From contig NZ_VTTO01000022.1 of the NCBI RefSeq assembly GCF_008364825.1, positions 39,899-103,898 of the forward strand: a stretch of 64,000 bases of DNA. Reading direction: 5' to 3'. The notes below the pieces were generated by a model that made no database searches, was not told the DNA's origin, and saw nothing but the letters and a program-made list of their open reading frames with translations. Origin of the DNA: Azospirillum sp. B21 (GTDB taxonomy: Bacteria; Pseudomonadota; Alphaproteobacteria; Azospirillales; Azospirillaceae). The translations under genes were made by a program, and so were the position numbers. Of the stretch, positions 37,745-48,442 are shown piece after piece. Every line of letters starts with the position of its first letter. Position 1 is the stretch's first letter.

Positions 37745-39154
37745 TTAGTGGATGCTCTCGCCGTGCAGGGCGAGGTCGAGACCGTCGCGCTCCACATCCT
37801 CGTCCACGCGCAGGCCCATCACCACGTCGATGACCTTCAGCAGGACGAAGGTGGCGACGGCGCACCAGACCATGGTGTAGAGGACGCCCTGGATCTGGAT
37901 CCACACCGCGCCGGCGTTACCTTCCAGCAGGCCCAGGGTGGCGGACGGGTCGGCCTGCAGGACGGCGGCGAAGGCGCCTTCGCTGTTGGACACCGACATC
38001 TTGGCGAAGACGCCGGTCAGGACCGCGCCGATCAGGCCGCCGACGCCGTGCACGCCGAAGGCGTCCAGGCTGTCGTCATAGCCCAGCATGTGCTTCAGGC
38101 TGGTGGCCGACCAGAAGCAGATCACGCCGGCGACGATGCCGATGATGATGGCGCCCGTCGGGTCGACGAAGCCGGCGGCCGGGGTGACGGCGACCAGGCC
38201 GGCGACCGCGCCGGAGATGATGCCGAGGATCGACGGCTTGCCCTTGACGATCCACTCCGCGAACAGCCAGCCCATGGCGGCACCGGCGGTGGCGATGTGC
38301 GTGGCGGCCATGGCCATGCCGGCGCGCGGACCGGCGGTCAGGGCGGAACCGGCGTTGAAGCCGAACCAGCCAACCCACAGCAGCGAGGCGCCGATCAGCG
38401 ACAGCACCAGGTTGTGCGGCATGAAGGCTTCCTTCGGGTAGCCCTTGCGCTTGCCGATCACCAGCGCGGCGACCAGACCGGCGACGCCCGCGTTGATGTG
38501 CACGACCGTGCCGCCGGCGAAGTCCAGCACGCCCAGGCCGAACAGGAAGCCCGACGGATACCAGACCCAGTGGGCGATCGGCGCATAGACCACGATCGAC
38601 CACAGGGTGGTGAAGACCAGCAGCGAGGAGAACTTCATGCGGTCCGCGAAGGCGCCGGTGATCAGCGCCGGGGTGATGATCGCGAAGGTCATCTGGAACA
38701 TCATGAAGACCGGCTCGGGGATCGTCGTCGGCACGCCGGCGCCGGTCGCCTCGCCCAGCACGAACGCCTTCGAGAAGTCGAGACCGTTCAGGAACAGCCG
38801 GTCCAGCCCGCCGATGTAGGCGCCGGTGCCGGTGAAGGCCAGGCTGTAGCCGATCACGTACCACAGGACGCTGATCAGGCAGGTGATGGCGAAGCTCTGC
38901 ATCACCGTCGCCAGCACGTTCATCTTGCGGACCATGCCGCCGTAGAACAGCGCCAGCCCCGGAATGGTCATCATCAGCACCAGCGCCGTGGAGACCAGCA
39001 TCCAGGCGGTGTCGCCGCCATTCAGCGCCGGAGCCGCCGGCGCGGCAGCAGCGGCGGCAGCCGCCGCGTCCTGGGCAAGGGCTGCGGCCGGCATGCCGAC
39101 CGCGCCCAGAGCAACCGCCATCATCGGTGCGGCCAGAAGGAACAGACGGTTCAT
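37745..39154 (-). CDS. amtB: Ammonium transporter
   Basis: A 469-residue Amt-family channel. A signal peptide (about 1-28) and an Ala-rich spacer precede eleven transmembrane helices, starting with WMLVSTALVLMMTIPGLALF. The pore twin histidines are seen in GGTVVHINAGVAGLV and DAFGVHGVGGLIGAV. The start at 39154 has AGAGGAG just upstream. In many proteobacteria a PII gene (glnK/glnZ) precedes amtB; here it does not. A sigma-54-type promoter lies about 160 bases upstream, fitting nitrogen control. Confidence 0.96.
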   Translation of the reverse strand: MNRLFLLAAPMMAVALGAVGMPAAALAQDAAAAAAAAAPAAPALNGGDTAWMLVSTALVLMMTIPGLALFYGGMVRKMNVLATVMQSFAITCLISVLWYVIGYSLAFTGTGAYIGGLDRLFLNGLDFSKAFVLGEATGAGVPTTIPEPVFMMFQMTFAIITPALITGAFADRMKFSSLLVFTTLWSIVVYAPIAHWVWYPSGFLFGLGVLDFAGGTVVHINAGVAGLVAALVIGKRKGYPKEAFMPHNLVLSLIGASLLWVGWFGFNAGSALTAGPRAGMAMAATHIATAGAAMGWLFAEWIVKGKPSILGIISGAVAGLVAVTPAAGFVDPTGAIIIGIVAGVICFWSATSLKHMLGYDDSLDAFGVHGVGGLIGAVLTGVFAKMSVSNSEGAFAAVLQADPSATLGLLEGNAGAVWIQIQGVLYTMVWCAVATFVLLKVIDVVMGLRVDEDVERDGLDLALHGESIH

Positions 39155-39801
39155 CGAGGCTCCTCTTTCTCCAAAATCGCTCCCACCCCTGCATGGCCGG
39201 CGCGGCACCGGAGGCATTCCGCGCGCAAACGCCGCACTGGGGCGACCCCGTCCCGGTCGCCCCGTCCCCGGCAAAGACGGGGCGGCGGACGGGACCGAGG
39301 ACGCCTCCAGCGTTACAAGAAGCGTGCCAGTCCAAAACGGCTAGGAATCGTCAGGGTTGTCCCGGCGCAGGACCCCCGAACGGGCAGCCCCGTACGAGTC
39401 GCACCCGTTGCCTGCACAGAAAACGGGCAGATTCCGGAGGCGGCATTCTTCCGCAATTTTCGGGTTTTCGACCGATTGACAGGGCCGGACGCCGCGATCC
39501 GGCCCGGCATTTTGGCTGCCATTCCGGCAGATGGTGAAATTTTGGGCAGAGTTTGGCCTGCGCAGCGGTCACTGGCACGGCATCAGGCAGCCCCTACGCC
39601 TTCCATCCAGTCCTTTCGGCTTGCCCCGGATTCTCCACCGCTTTCCTCCTAGGACCGCGGGTTGAAGATCCGGCGGGTAAGCCGAGGCGAACCCGACGCC
39701 GGGCCTATTGGACATGGCGGCGAGATGTGGCACCGTCAACGCCTCCAATTGGATTGGCCGCTTACCCGCGGCCGCAAGAATAAGGCAAGGGAGTAACGGC
39801 C
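39155..39801. other. Intergenic region between amtB and glgC
   Basis: A 647-base gap between divergent genes. It contains the sigma-54 element at 39314-39329. The rest (39330-39801) shows no convincing coding sequence: reading frames lack family features or start signals. The part next to glgC presumably contains its promoter. Confidence 0.5.
39314..39329 (-). promoter_or_regulatory. Sigma-54 (-24/-12) promoter of amtB
   Basis: Read on the minus strand: TGGCACG-CTTC-TTGTA, against consensus TGGCACG-N4-TTGCA. The -24 box is perfect and the spacing correct, with one change in the -12 box (GT for GC). It lies about 160 bases before the amtB ATG, in the right orientation. NtrC control is inferred; no clear NtrC site pair was recognised upstream. 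Confidence 0.6.
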
Positions 39802-41073
39802 ATGCTCGACAAACGCGATCTGCGCCTCGCACCGCGACGTGCGGTGGCGCTGGTGCTGGCCGGCGGACGCGGAAGCCGTCTGAAGCAGTTGACCGACCGG
39901 CGGGCGAAGCCGGCCACATATTTCGGCGGCAAATACCGCATCATCGATTTCGCGCTGTCGAACTGCGTCAATTCCGGCTTCCGCCGCATCGGCGTTCTGA
40001 CGCAGTACAAGTCGCACAGCCTCCTGCGCCACCTCCAGCGCGGCTGGAACGTCTTTCGCGGCGAGATGAACGAGTTCTGCGACCTGCTGCCGGCCCAGCA
40101 GCGCGTCAGCGAGACGGAGTGGTACCAGGGCACCGCCGACGCCGTGTACCAGAACCTGGACATCCTGCGCGACCACGAGCCGGAATATGTCCTGATCCTG
40201 GCCGGCGACCACATCTACAAGATGGATTACGGCGCTCTGCTGCTCGACCACATCGACCGCAAGGCCGACGTCACCGTCCCCTGCATCGCGGTTCCGCGCG
40301 AACAGGCGACCGGCTTCGGCGTGATGCACATCGACAACGACCGCCGCATCATCGATTTCGTCGAGAAGCCGGCCGACCCGCCGCCGATGCCCGGCCGGCC
40401 CGATCTGGCGCTGGCCAGCATGGGCATCTACGTCTTCAACGCCCAGTTCCTCTATGAACAGCTGGAGCGCGACGTCGCCACCCCCGGCTCCAGCCGCGAC
40501 TTCGGCAAGGACATCATCCCGCATCTGGTGAAGACCGGGGCGCGGATCATCGCCCACGACTATGCCGACAGCGCCATCATCGACGCGCCGGACGACGCCC
40601 CCTACTGGCGTGACGTCGGCACCATCGACGCCTATTGGGAAGCCAACCTGGACCTCTGCCACGTCACGCCGCAGTTGAACATGTACAACCGCGACTGGCC
40701 GATCTTCACCTACCAGGAGCAGCTGCCGCCGGCGAAGTTCGTCTTCGACGACGAGAACCGGCGCGGCACGGCGATCGACAGCTTGGTGTCGGGCGGCTGC
40801 ATCATCTCCGGTTCCACCGTGCGGCGGTCGCTGCTGTTCAGCTCGGTCCGCGTCAACTCCTACAGCGAGCTGTACGAGGCGGTGGTCCTGCCGGAATGCG
40901 ACATCGGCCGCCATTGCCGCCTGAAGAAGGTGGTGATCGACCGCGGCGTCAGCATCCCCAACGGCCTCGTCGTCGGCGAGGACGCGGAGTTGGACGCCAA
41001 GCGCTTCCACCGCAGCGAGGGCGGCGTCGTCCTGATCACCCGCGAGATGATCGAGAAGCTGCCGAAGGACTAA
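39802..41073 (+). CDS. glgC: Glucose-1-phosphate adenylyltransferase
   Basis: The 423-residue ADP-glucose pyrophosphorylase, first committed step of glycogen synthesis. Signature ALVLAGGRGSRLKQLTDRRA near residue 17, then GGKYRIIDFALSNCVNSG, WYQGTADAVYQNLDIL near 111 and VLILAGDHIYKMDYG near 131. The C-terminal left-handed beta-helix carries the allosteric site. It precedes glgA by 139 bases. Confidence 0.97.
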   Translation: MLDKRDLRLAPRRAVALVLAGGRGSRLKQLTDRRAKPATYFGGKYRIIDFALSNCVNSGFRRIGVLTQYKSHSLLRHLQRGWNVFRGEMNEFCDLLPAQQRVSETEWYQGTADAVYQNLDILRDHEPEYVLILAGDHIYKMDYGALLLDHIDRKADVTVPCIAVPREQATGFGVMHIDNDRRIIDFVEKPADPPPMPGRPDLALASMGIYVFNAQFLYEQLERDVATPGSSRDFGKDIIPHLVKTGARIIAHDYADSAIIDAPDDAPYWRDVGTIDAYWEANLDLCHVTPQLNMYNRDWPIFTYQEQLPPAKFVFDDENRRGTAIDSLVSGGCIISGSTVRRSLLFSSVRVNSYSELYEAVVLPECDIGRHCRLKKVVIDRGVSIPNGLVVGEDAELDAKRFHRSEGGVVLITREMIEKLPKD

Positions 41074-41212
41074 GGCGGCATATCGCCGCCCCCCGGCACG
41101 ATGGCCCCGCGCCGATGCGGTCCGGCTCCCCACCGGACCCGCATCGGCGCTATACCATGCCTGCACCCTCCCGCCATTCATCCCTCCCGCCTTTCACCCG
41201 AGTGCCTTCCCG

Positions 41213-42682
41213 ATGCGCGTCCTCTACGTCACGTCCGAATGCTACCCGATGGTCAAGACGGGGGGGCTGGCCGACGTGTCCGCCGCCCTGCCGCCGGCCC
41301 TGATCGCCGCCGGCGCCGATGTCCGCCTGCTGCTGCCGGGCTATCCCGCCGTTCTGAACAGCCTGCAGAACCTGCACGAGGTCGGCGACCTGATCACCGA
41401 CCTGCCCGGCTGCGACCGCGCCCGGCTGTGCATCGGCCGCACCGCCGACGGCGTTCTCGCCTATGCGCTGGACGCGCCGTCGCTGTACGACCGCCCCGGC
41501 AACCCCTATCTCGGCCCGGACGGCAAGGACTGGAGCGACAACGCCCTGCGCTTCGCCGCACTCGCCTGGGTCGCCGCCGGCTTCGCCGCCGATAAGTCCT
41601 ACGATCCCTGGTGGCGGCCCGACATCCTGCACGGCCACGACTGGCAGGCCGGGCTGATTCCCGCCTATCTGGCGCTGCGTCCCGACCGTTTCGCCGGCCC
41701 CTTCCGGCCGGGCACGGTTCTGACCATCCACAACATCGCCTATCAGGGCCTGTTCGGCCCCTGGATGATGGGCGACATCGGCCTGCCCTCCTCCAGCTTC
41801 CGCGTCGACGGCGTCGAGTATTACGGCAACATCAGCTTCCTGAAGGCGGGTTGCTTCTACGCCGACCGCCTGACCACGGTCAGCCCGACCTACGCCAACG
41901 AGATCCAGACAGCCGAGCACGGCACCGGCCTGCAAGGGCTGCTCGCCACCCGGTCCGACGTGCTGACCGGAATCCTGAACGGCGTCGATTACGCGGTGTG
42001 GGACCCGGCGACCGACCCGCATCTGCCCGCCCGCTACACCCCCGAGGATCTCGGCGGAAAGGACGCCTGCAAGGCCGACCTGCAATCCGCCTTCGGCCTG
42101 GACCGCCGCCCCGACGCCCCGCTGGCCGCCGTGGTCAGCCGCCTGACCTGGCACAAGGGCCTGGACCTCGTGCTGGAGGCGGCGGGCCAATGGGTATCCT
42201 GGGGCGGCCAGCTGGTGGTGCTGGGCAGCGGCGACGCCTCCAGCGAGGCCGGCTTCCGCCAGCTGGCGCAATGGCATCCGCAGTCCATCGGCGTCCGCAT
42301 CGGCTATGACGAGCCGCTATCCCACCGCATCCAGGCCGGGTCCGACCTGTTCCTGGTGCCCTCGCGCTCCGAGCCCTGCGGCCTGACCCAGCTCTACGCG
42401 TTGAAATACGGTACCCTGCCGCTGGTCCGCCGCACCGGCGGCCTCGCCGACACGGTGATCGACGCCAACCCAGCCGCCAGCGCCGACGGCAGCGCGACGG
42501 GGTTCCAGTTCGTCAACGCGACCGGCCAGGAACTGGTGTGGGCGCTCCGCCGGGCGATGACCGTCTATCGCAAGCCCGACCGCTGGCAGGCGATGCAGCG
42601 CCGCGCCATGACGCGCGACTTCGGCTGGCACGGGCCGGCGGAGGAGTATATGGAGCTGTATCGGGGCGTCGCCGGGGGTTAA
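41213..42682 (+). CDS. glgA: Glycogen synthase
   Basis: A 489-residue GT5 enzyme that extends glycogen from ADP-glucose. The N-terminal MRVLYVTSECYPMVKTGGLA contains the KTGGL donor-binding loop, HGHDWQAGLIPAYLALRP follows near residue 140, and the C-terminal domain has VSRLTWHKGLDLVLEA and the catalytic VPSRSEPCGLTQLYALKYG near 383. Together with glgC it forms a short storage operon. Confidence 0.97.
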   Translation: MRVLYVTSECYPMVKTGGLADVSAALPPALIAAGADVRLLLPGYPAVLNSLQNLHEVGDLITDLPGCDRARLCIGRTADGVLAYALDAPSLYDRPGNPYLGPDGKDWSDNALRFAALAWVAAGFAADKSYDPWWRPDILHGHDWQAGLIPAYLALRPDRFAGPFRPGTVLTIHNIAYQGLFGPWMMGDIGLPSSSFRVDGVEYYGNISFLKAGCFYADRLTTVSPTYANEIQTAEHGTGLQGLLATRSDVLTGILNGVDYAVWDPATDPHLPARYTPEDLGGKDACKADLQSAFGLDRRPDAPLAAVVSRLTWHKGLDLVLEAAGQWVSWGGQLVVLGSGDASSEAGFRQLAQWHPQSIGVRIGYDEPLSHRIQAGSDLFLVPSRSEPCGLTQLYALKYGTLPLVRRTGGLADTVIDANPAASADGSATGFQFVNATGQELVWALRRAMTVYRKPDRWQAMQRRAMTRDFGWHGPAEEYMELYRGVAGG

Positions 42683-42692
42683 AGGGCCGGTC

Positions 42693-42739
42693 GCCCGCTT
42701 CTCCGGCCATGTCCCGGCGCTGGAGAAGCGGGCGTCTTT
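42693..42739 (+). terminator. Terminator after glgA
   Basis: A twelve-base-pair perfect stem (GCCCGCTTCTCC with GGAGAAGCGGGC, loop 17 bases) followed by GTCTTTT, eleven bases after the glgA stop. Confidence 0.8.
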
Positions 42740-42759
42740 TGCCCCGACCGACCGCGCGG

Positions 42760-42797
42760 CGACTTATTGGCCGCGACTTATTGGCCGCGACTTATTG
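42760..42797. repeat. 14-base tandem repeat at the phbB stop codon
   Basis: The unit CGACTTATTGGCCG occurs twice in full and then as CGACTTATTG, running into the phbB stop. On the minus strand each copy repeats CAATAA, the last codon and stop of phbB. It probably arose by slippage duplication. Confidence 0.75.
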
Positions 42798-43532
42798 ATA
42801 GTGCAGGCCGCCGTTGATGTTCAGCGTCGTGCCGGTGATGTAGCCCGCGATATCGGACGCGAGGTACGACACCGCGCCGCCGATCTCCTCCGGCTTGCCC
42901 AGACGCTTCATCGGAACGGTGTCGATGATGCCCTGGCGGATGTCTTCGCGGATCGCCATGACCATCTCGGTGCCGATGTAGCCCGGCGCGATCGCATTCA
43001 CGGTGACGCCCTTGGTCGCCAGTTCGGCGGCCAGCGCCTTGGTGAAGCCGATGACGCCCGCCTTGGCGGCCGAATAGTTGGTCTGGCCGGCCTGCCCCTT
43101 CACGCCGTTGACCGACGAGATGTTGATGATGCGGCCCCAGCCGCGCTCAGCCATCTTGGCCGAGACCTGATGCGTGACGTTGAACAGGCTGCTGAGGTTG
43201 GTGGAGATCACCGCGTCCCACTGCGCCTTTTCCATCTTGGGGAAGAACTTGTCGCGGGTGATGCCGGCGTTGTTCACCAGGACGTCGACGGGGCCCAGAT
43301 CGGCCTCGATCCGCGCCACCATGGCCTTGCAGCTCTCGAAATCGGAGACGTCGCCTTCGACCATGTAGAACTTGAAGCCGGCCGCTTCCTGCTCGCCGAG
43401 CCACGCCGCCGCCGGCTCGTAGTTGGGCAGGCAATTGGCGGCCACGAGGTAGCCGTCCTTGGCGAGCGCCCGGCAGATGGCGGTGCCGAGGCCGCCCATG
43501 GCACCGGTAACAAGCGCGATCTTCTGAGACAT
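42792..43532 (-). CDS. phbB: Acetoacetyl-CoA reductase
   Basis: A 246-residue short-chain dehydrogenase that makes (R)-3-hydroxybutyryl-CoA for polyhydroxybutyrate. NADPH-binding TGAMGGLGTAICRAL at residues 9-24, NNAGITRD near 90, catalytic serine in INISSVNGVKGQAGQTNYSA and Tyr-Lys in YSAAKAG near 152. The end LNINGGLHYQ matches PhbB. The thiolase and synthase genes are not in the window. GGAGA precedes the ATG by seven bases. Confidence 0.94.
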   Translation of the reverse strand: MSQKIALVTGAMGGLGTAICRALAKDGYLVAANCLPNYEPAAAWLGEQEAAGFKFYMVEGDVSDFESCKAMVARIEADLGPVDVLVNNAGITRDKFFPKMEKAQWDAVISTNLSSLFNVTHQVSAKMAERGWGRIINISSVNGVKGQAGQTNYSAAKAGVIGFTKALAAELATKGVTVNAIAPGYIGTEMVMAIREDIRQGIIDTVPMKRLGKPEEIGGAVSYLASDIAGYITGTTLNINGGLHYQ

Positions 43533-43942
43533 CCCTATTTCTCCAATCCTATTGGGTCAATTGTTCCGGGCAAGCGCCAGAGGCTGTGCGCAATGTAAAG
43601 GGCTTGGTCGCCTCCGAATCCCGTCGGTGGCTGCTGTACCGATGGGGCGGATCTCGTTCCACCCGCACGGTCATATTGCATATGCGAAAAGCTCGACTTT
43701 CGCTAGGCAGAAAGGCGAATCGCGTCAGCGTCCGATCACCTTGCGCGAAAGTGTCTCAGAAGATCGGGCGCCATTGTTATCGCAAGCGCTGCGGTTACCG
43801 CTGATTCAGCATCCGCGTCGAATGGAAATCCTGCCCGCTCGCTTTCGTCCCACTTGAACCTTCGGCATTGACGGGGAGCTGTCGTGGCGGAAGGCCTGGG
43901 GCGGCAGTACGATAACGCTCCCGCATCCGTTGGAGCGCCACC
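43533..43942. other. Intergenic region upstream of phbB
   Basis: A 410-base gap of lower GC between divergent genes. A small hairpin CCAAT-CCT-ATTGG (43543-43555) lies at the edge of the phbB ribosome-binding site. The rest shows no convincing gene. Confidence 0.45.
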
Positions 43943-44503
43943 ATGCCCATCCGTATCAATCGCGCCCGTCTGAAATCAGAACGCCATGATCGGGGTTGGT
44001 CACAGGATCACTTGGCAGAGGCCAGCGGGGTAAGCGTTCGCACGGTCCAACGGCTGGAAAAGGGCGAAGGGGCAGCATACGCCACCGTCATGGCGGTGGC
44101 TGCCGCCATGAGCTTGCCGATGTCAGCACTCGTCACCCCAGCCGGCCCGGCCCGCCGCGTTACTCCGCTTACCATTCTGCCCGACATCAGCCCGGCCCTT
44201 GCCCGCTATCGCGACCTCGGTTTCCTTCCCGTGGAAACGGGTGACCCCGGCTGCATGGGGCTGCGGGCGGGAAATTACCACATCATCCTCTGTACGCGCG
44301 CGTTCATGACCAGCGGCTTTCAAACTGGCAGTATCGAGCCGCTGGTGGGGCGAACGATCCCGTATGTTTGGGTCGAATCGGTTGACGCGGCGGCCGGCGC
44401 CTACGCTCGCGTTATCGAAAAGGTTGTAACGAGCGCCGGCACTCGCGAAGCCCTGGTCGAGGATGAGGGACAATGGGCGATCCTGGCCGAAGTCATGCCC
44501 TGA
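43943..44503 (+). CDS. HTH (XRE-type) and VOC-like fusion protein
   Basis: A 186-residue protein. Residues 8-62 form a Cro/C1-type helix-turn-helix (LKSERHDRGWSQDHLAEASG, SVRTVQRLEKGEG). Residues 75-186 look like a single glyoxalase/VOC-type module (LPDISPALARYRDLGFLPVE, GCMGLRAGNYHIILCTRAFM, VWVESVDAAAGAYARVIEKV). This pairing suggests a regulator that binds a small molecule through the VOC part. The ATG follows GGAGCGCCACC. It is upstream of lepA but separate from it by 145 bases. Confidence 0.75.
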   Translation: MPIRINRARLKSERHDRGWSQDHLAEASGVSVRTVQRLEKGEGAAYATVMAVAAAMSLPMSALVTPAGPARRVTPLTILPDISPALARYRDLGFLPVETGDPGCMGLRAGNYHIILCTRAFMTSGFQTGSIEPLVGRTIPYVWVESVDAAAGAYARVIEKVVTSAGTREALVEDEGQWAILAEVMP

Positions 44504-44648
44504 GCATCAGTCGCGCAAAGACACCGTGGCCAGCTCGCGCACGCCGCGCGCGGATCCGACCCTGCCAGGGCGGCCCGCGCACACCATCATTGCGCCCATC
44601 CCCCGTCCGCCCTATGTTCCCGGCAAACTCTCGCTTGTCCGGGCCCCG

Positions 44649-46451
<1,803 letters not shown>

Positions 46452-46462
46452 GGAAACGGAAA

Positions 46463-46486
46463 GGCGGGCTGCGGCCCGCCTTTTTT
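46463..46486 (+). terminator. Terminator of lepA
   Basis: GGCGGGC-TGCG-GCCCGCC followed by TTTTTT, eleven bases after the lepA stop: a textbook rho-independent terminator. Confidence 0.93.
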
Positions 46487-46609
46487 GTGCAGCCCGGCAA
46501 TTCCGTACAACCTGCGAAACAAACCGGCCGCTCGGGTGTCATCACGGCTGAGGACGGTGCCGCCCCTGCGCGGCGCCTCCCCTATTGTGATTCAATCCGG
46601 GAGGATGAC

Positions 46610-47239
46610 ATGCGCAAGTTTCTCGCCGCCGCCGTGCCGGCCCTGTTGCTGATGGCCGTTGCCGCGCCGGGCCATGCCCAAACCAGCGGGTCCGCCAGGG
46701 CAAACGCGGTCGCCAACGGCACGATGGACAGCGGCGCCCGCGACGTCCAGGCCAGCCGCGACATGATCGGCAAGCGGGTGGTCCACCGCCATGGCGGGCC
46801 GGTCGCCGGCACGATCCAGAACGTGACCACCGACGCCCAGGGCCAGACGATGGTCGAACTGAAGCTGGCCAAGACCGGCCAGACCATCATGCTCACCCCG
46901 TCCTCCTTCGAACGCCGCGGCCGTCAGGTCGTCATCATGCATGACCAGAACGAGCTGCAGCAGCTCGCCCAGTACGCCAGCCAAGCCAACACCGGCTACG
47001 GCAGCTCGACCGGCGGGTCGATGGGCGGTATGGGCGCCGGCTCCATGAACCAGGGCACGATGGGTCAGGGTTCGATGGGCCAGGGGTCGATGAATCAGGG
47101 TTCGATGAATCAGGGTTCGATGAACCAGGGCACCATGAACCAGGGCACCATGAACCGCGGCTCGATGGGCCAGGGCACGATGGGCCAGGGCACGATGGAC
47201 GAGCGCATCATGTCGCCGAACAAGCCCGGCATGGAGTAA
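46610..47239 (+). CDS. Secreted protein with PRC-barrel-like region and Met-rich pentapeptide repeat
   Basis: A 209-residue exported protein. Signal peptide 1-24 (FLAAAVPALLLMAVAAPGHA). Residues 45-110 look like a PRC-barrel-type beta domain (MIGKRVVHRHGGPVAGTIQN, TMVELKLAKTGQTIMLTPSS). Residues 145-195 are ten tandem pentapeptides of the form M-N/G-Q-G-S/T. The ATG at 46610 follows GGGAGG. Function is unknown; the repeat suggests a flexible surface or binding tail, possibly metal-binding through methionines. Confidence 0.75.
   Translation: MRKFLAAAVPALLLMAVAAPGHAQTSGSARANAVANGTMDSGARDVQASRDMIGKRVVHRHGGPVAGTIQNVTTDAQGQTMVELKLAKTGQTIMLTPSSFERRGRQVVIMHDQNELQQLAQYASQANTGYGSSTGGSMGGMGAGSMNQGTMGQGSMGQGSMNQGSMNQGSMNQGTMNQGTMNRGSMGQGTMGQGTMDERIMSPNKPGME
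47042..47194 (+). repeat. 15-base in-frame tandem repeat
   Basis: Ten copies of a 15-base unit (for example ATGAACCAGGGCACC) encoding MNQGS/MGQGT-type pentapeptides within the secreted protein. Copy number may vary between strains by slippage, changing the protein length in steps of five residues. Confidence 0.85.
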
Positions 47240-47247
47240 GCCACCGG

Positions 47248-47280
47248 CGGAGGCGGGAAGCCCAATGGCCCCCGCCTCCG
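47248..47280 (+). terminator. Hairpin after the repeat-protein gene
   Basis: A perfect ten-base-pair stem CGGAGGCGGG / CCCGCCTCCG with a 13-base loop, eight bases after the stop. No T-run follows, so it may be an RNA-stabilising hairpin or a weak terminator between convergent genes. Confidence 0.5.
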
Positions 47281-47306
47281 GACAACACCTCAATCCCCGA
47301 TCACCC

Positions 47307-48392
47307 TCAGTCGATCACCGTCAGTTCGCCGGCCAGCGGCTTCGGCATTTCCGCCTTGACCGCGCTGGCGTCCAGGCCGGCGGCGAGCAGGCAGACCAGC
47401 TTGGCGTAGCTGGCCTCCGGCGTCATGTCATAGGCGCCGACGGCACCGACGGCGCCAAGCCCGGTGGCATAGGCGCCGGGCAGTACGGCGCCGCGCTGCA
47501 CCTGGGTGTTGTCCATCAGGACGACGCCGGCCTTCACCGCGGCCGCAAGGGCGTCGAGGAAATCCGGATCGGTCGGGCCGTTGCCCTCGCCGAAGGCCAG
47601 CAGCACCGCCCCCTTCGCCGCCGGGCTGGTGCCGGTCAGCATCGCCGACACCGTGCTGGCGCGGATGCCGGGATACAGCCACAGAATGACGACGGAGAAC
47701 GCGGCCAGCGCCGCCGCCTGGGCCTCCAGCGCCGCCAGCCGGCGGGCCCGGTTCTCCGCATCGTCCAGCGAGACCGCGGCACCCGGCATCGGCAGCCAAT
47801 AGGGCTCGTTGCGGGCGACCACGCTGCCGACGGTGGCGAGCGGCGGGAAGTTCGGCGAATCGAAGCCGGCGAAGCGGTTGGCATCGACCTTGGACGAGCG
47901 GTTGCCGCGCAGCAGCTTGGTATCGAAATAGACGCAGACCTCCGGCACCGGCAGGGTTCCCGCCACCACGATGGCGCCGACCAGATTGGCGAGCGCGTCG
48001 CTCAGCGTGAAGGTCAGCGGCACCTGCGACCCGCTGAACACCACCGGCTTCGTCAGGCCGGGCAGCAGGAAGGACAGGGCCGACGCGCTATAGGCCATGC
48101 TGTCGGTGCCATGCAGCACGACGAAGCCGTCATACTCGTCGTAAACCGACAGCAGCCGCCGGGCGATGGCGATCCAATCCGCCGGCGTCATGTTGGAGCT
48201 GTCGAGCGTGCGGTCGAACCAGCCCATGGTCCAGGTCAGATCCTTGTAGTCCCGCACCCCATGGCCGGACAGGCCGGGCATCGACAGGACCAGCCGTTCA
48301 AACTCCGACCCCGGCACCGGAGCCAACGCCCCGTCGGGATTGGTGACGCACCCGATGGTGCCCCCGGTGTACAGCACATAGACCCGCGCCAT
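47307..48392 (-). CDS. Asparaginase
   Basis: A 361-residue asparaginase/glutaminase. The first catalytic threonine is in VLYTGGTIGCVTNPDG (about residue 12) and the second motif VLHGTDSMAYSASALSFLLP near 90. It lacks a signal peptide, so it is probably the cytoplasmic type I. The ATG 48392 has GGGAGGAG seven bases upstream. Hydrolysis of asparagine gives aspartate and ammonia. Confidence 0.92.
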   Translation of the reverse strand: MARVYVLYTGGTIGCVTNPDGALAPVPGSEFERLVLSMPGLSGHGVRDYKDLTWTMGWFDRTLDSSNMTPADWIAIARRLLSVYDEYDGFVVLHGTDSMAYSASALSFLLPGLTKPVVFSGSQVPLTFTLSDALANLVGAIVVAGTLPVPEVCVYFDTKLLRGNRSSKVDANRFAGFDSPNFPPLATVGSVVARNEPYWLPMPGAAVSLDDAENRARRLAALEAQAAALAAFSVVILWLYPGIRASTVSAMLTGTSPAAKGAVLLAFGEGNGPTDPDFLDALAAAVKAGVVLMDNTQVQRGAVLPGAYATGLGAVGAVGAYDMTPEASYAKLVCLLAAGLDASAVKAEMPKPLAGELTVID

Positions 48393-48442
48393 CGTCCGCT
48401 CCTCCCGCAGTCTGGTCGGCGGCAGGATAGGCGGACCCCCCA

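Noticed and set aside
39576..39590. TGGCACGGCATCAGG considered as a second sigma-54 promoter
   Set aside because: The -24 box fits but there is no -12 TTGC element at the correct spacing.
39553..39783. Possible small gene between amtB and glgC
   Set aside because: No ribosome site, no recognisable family and overlap with the presumed glgC promoter region.
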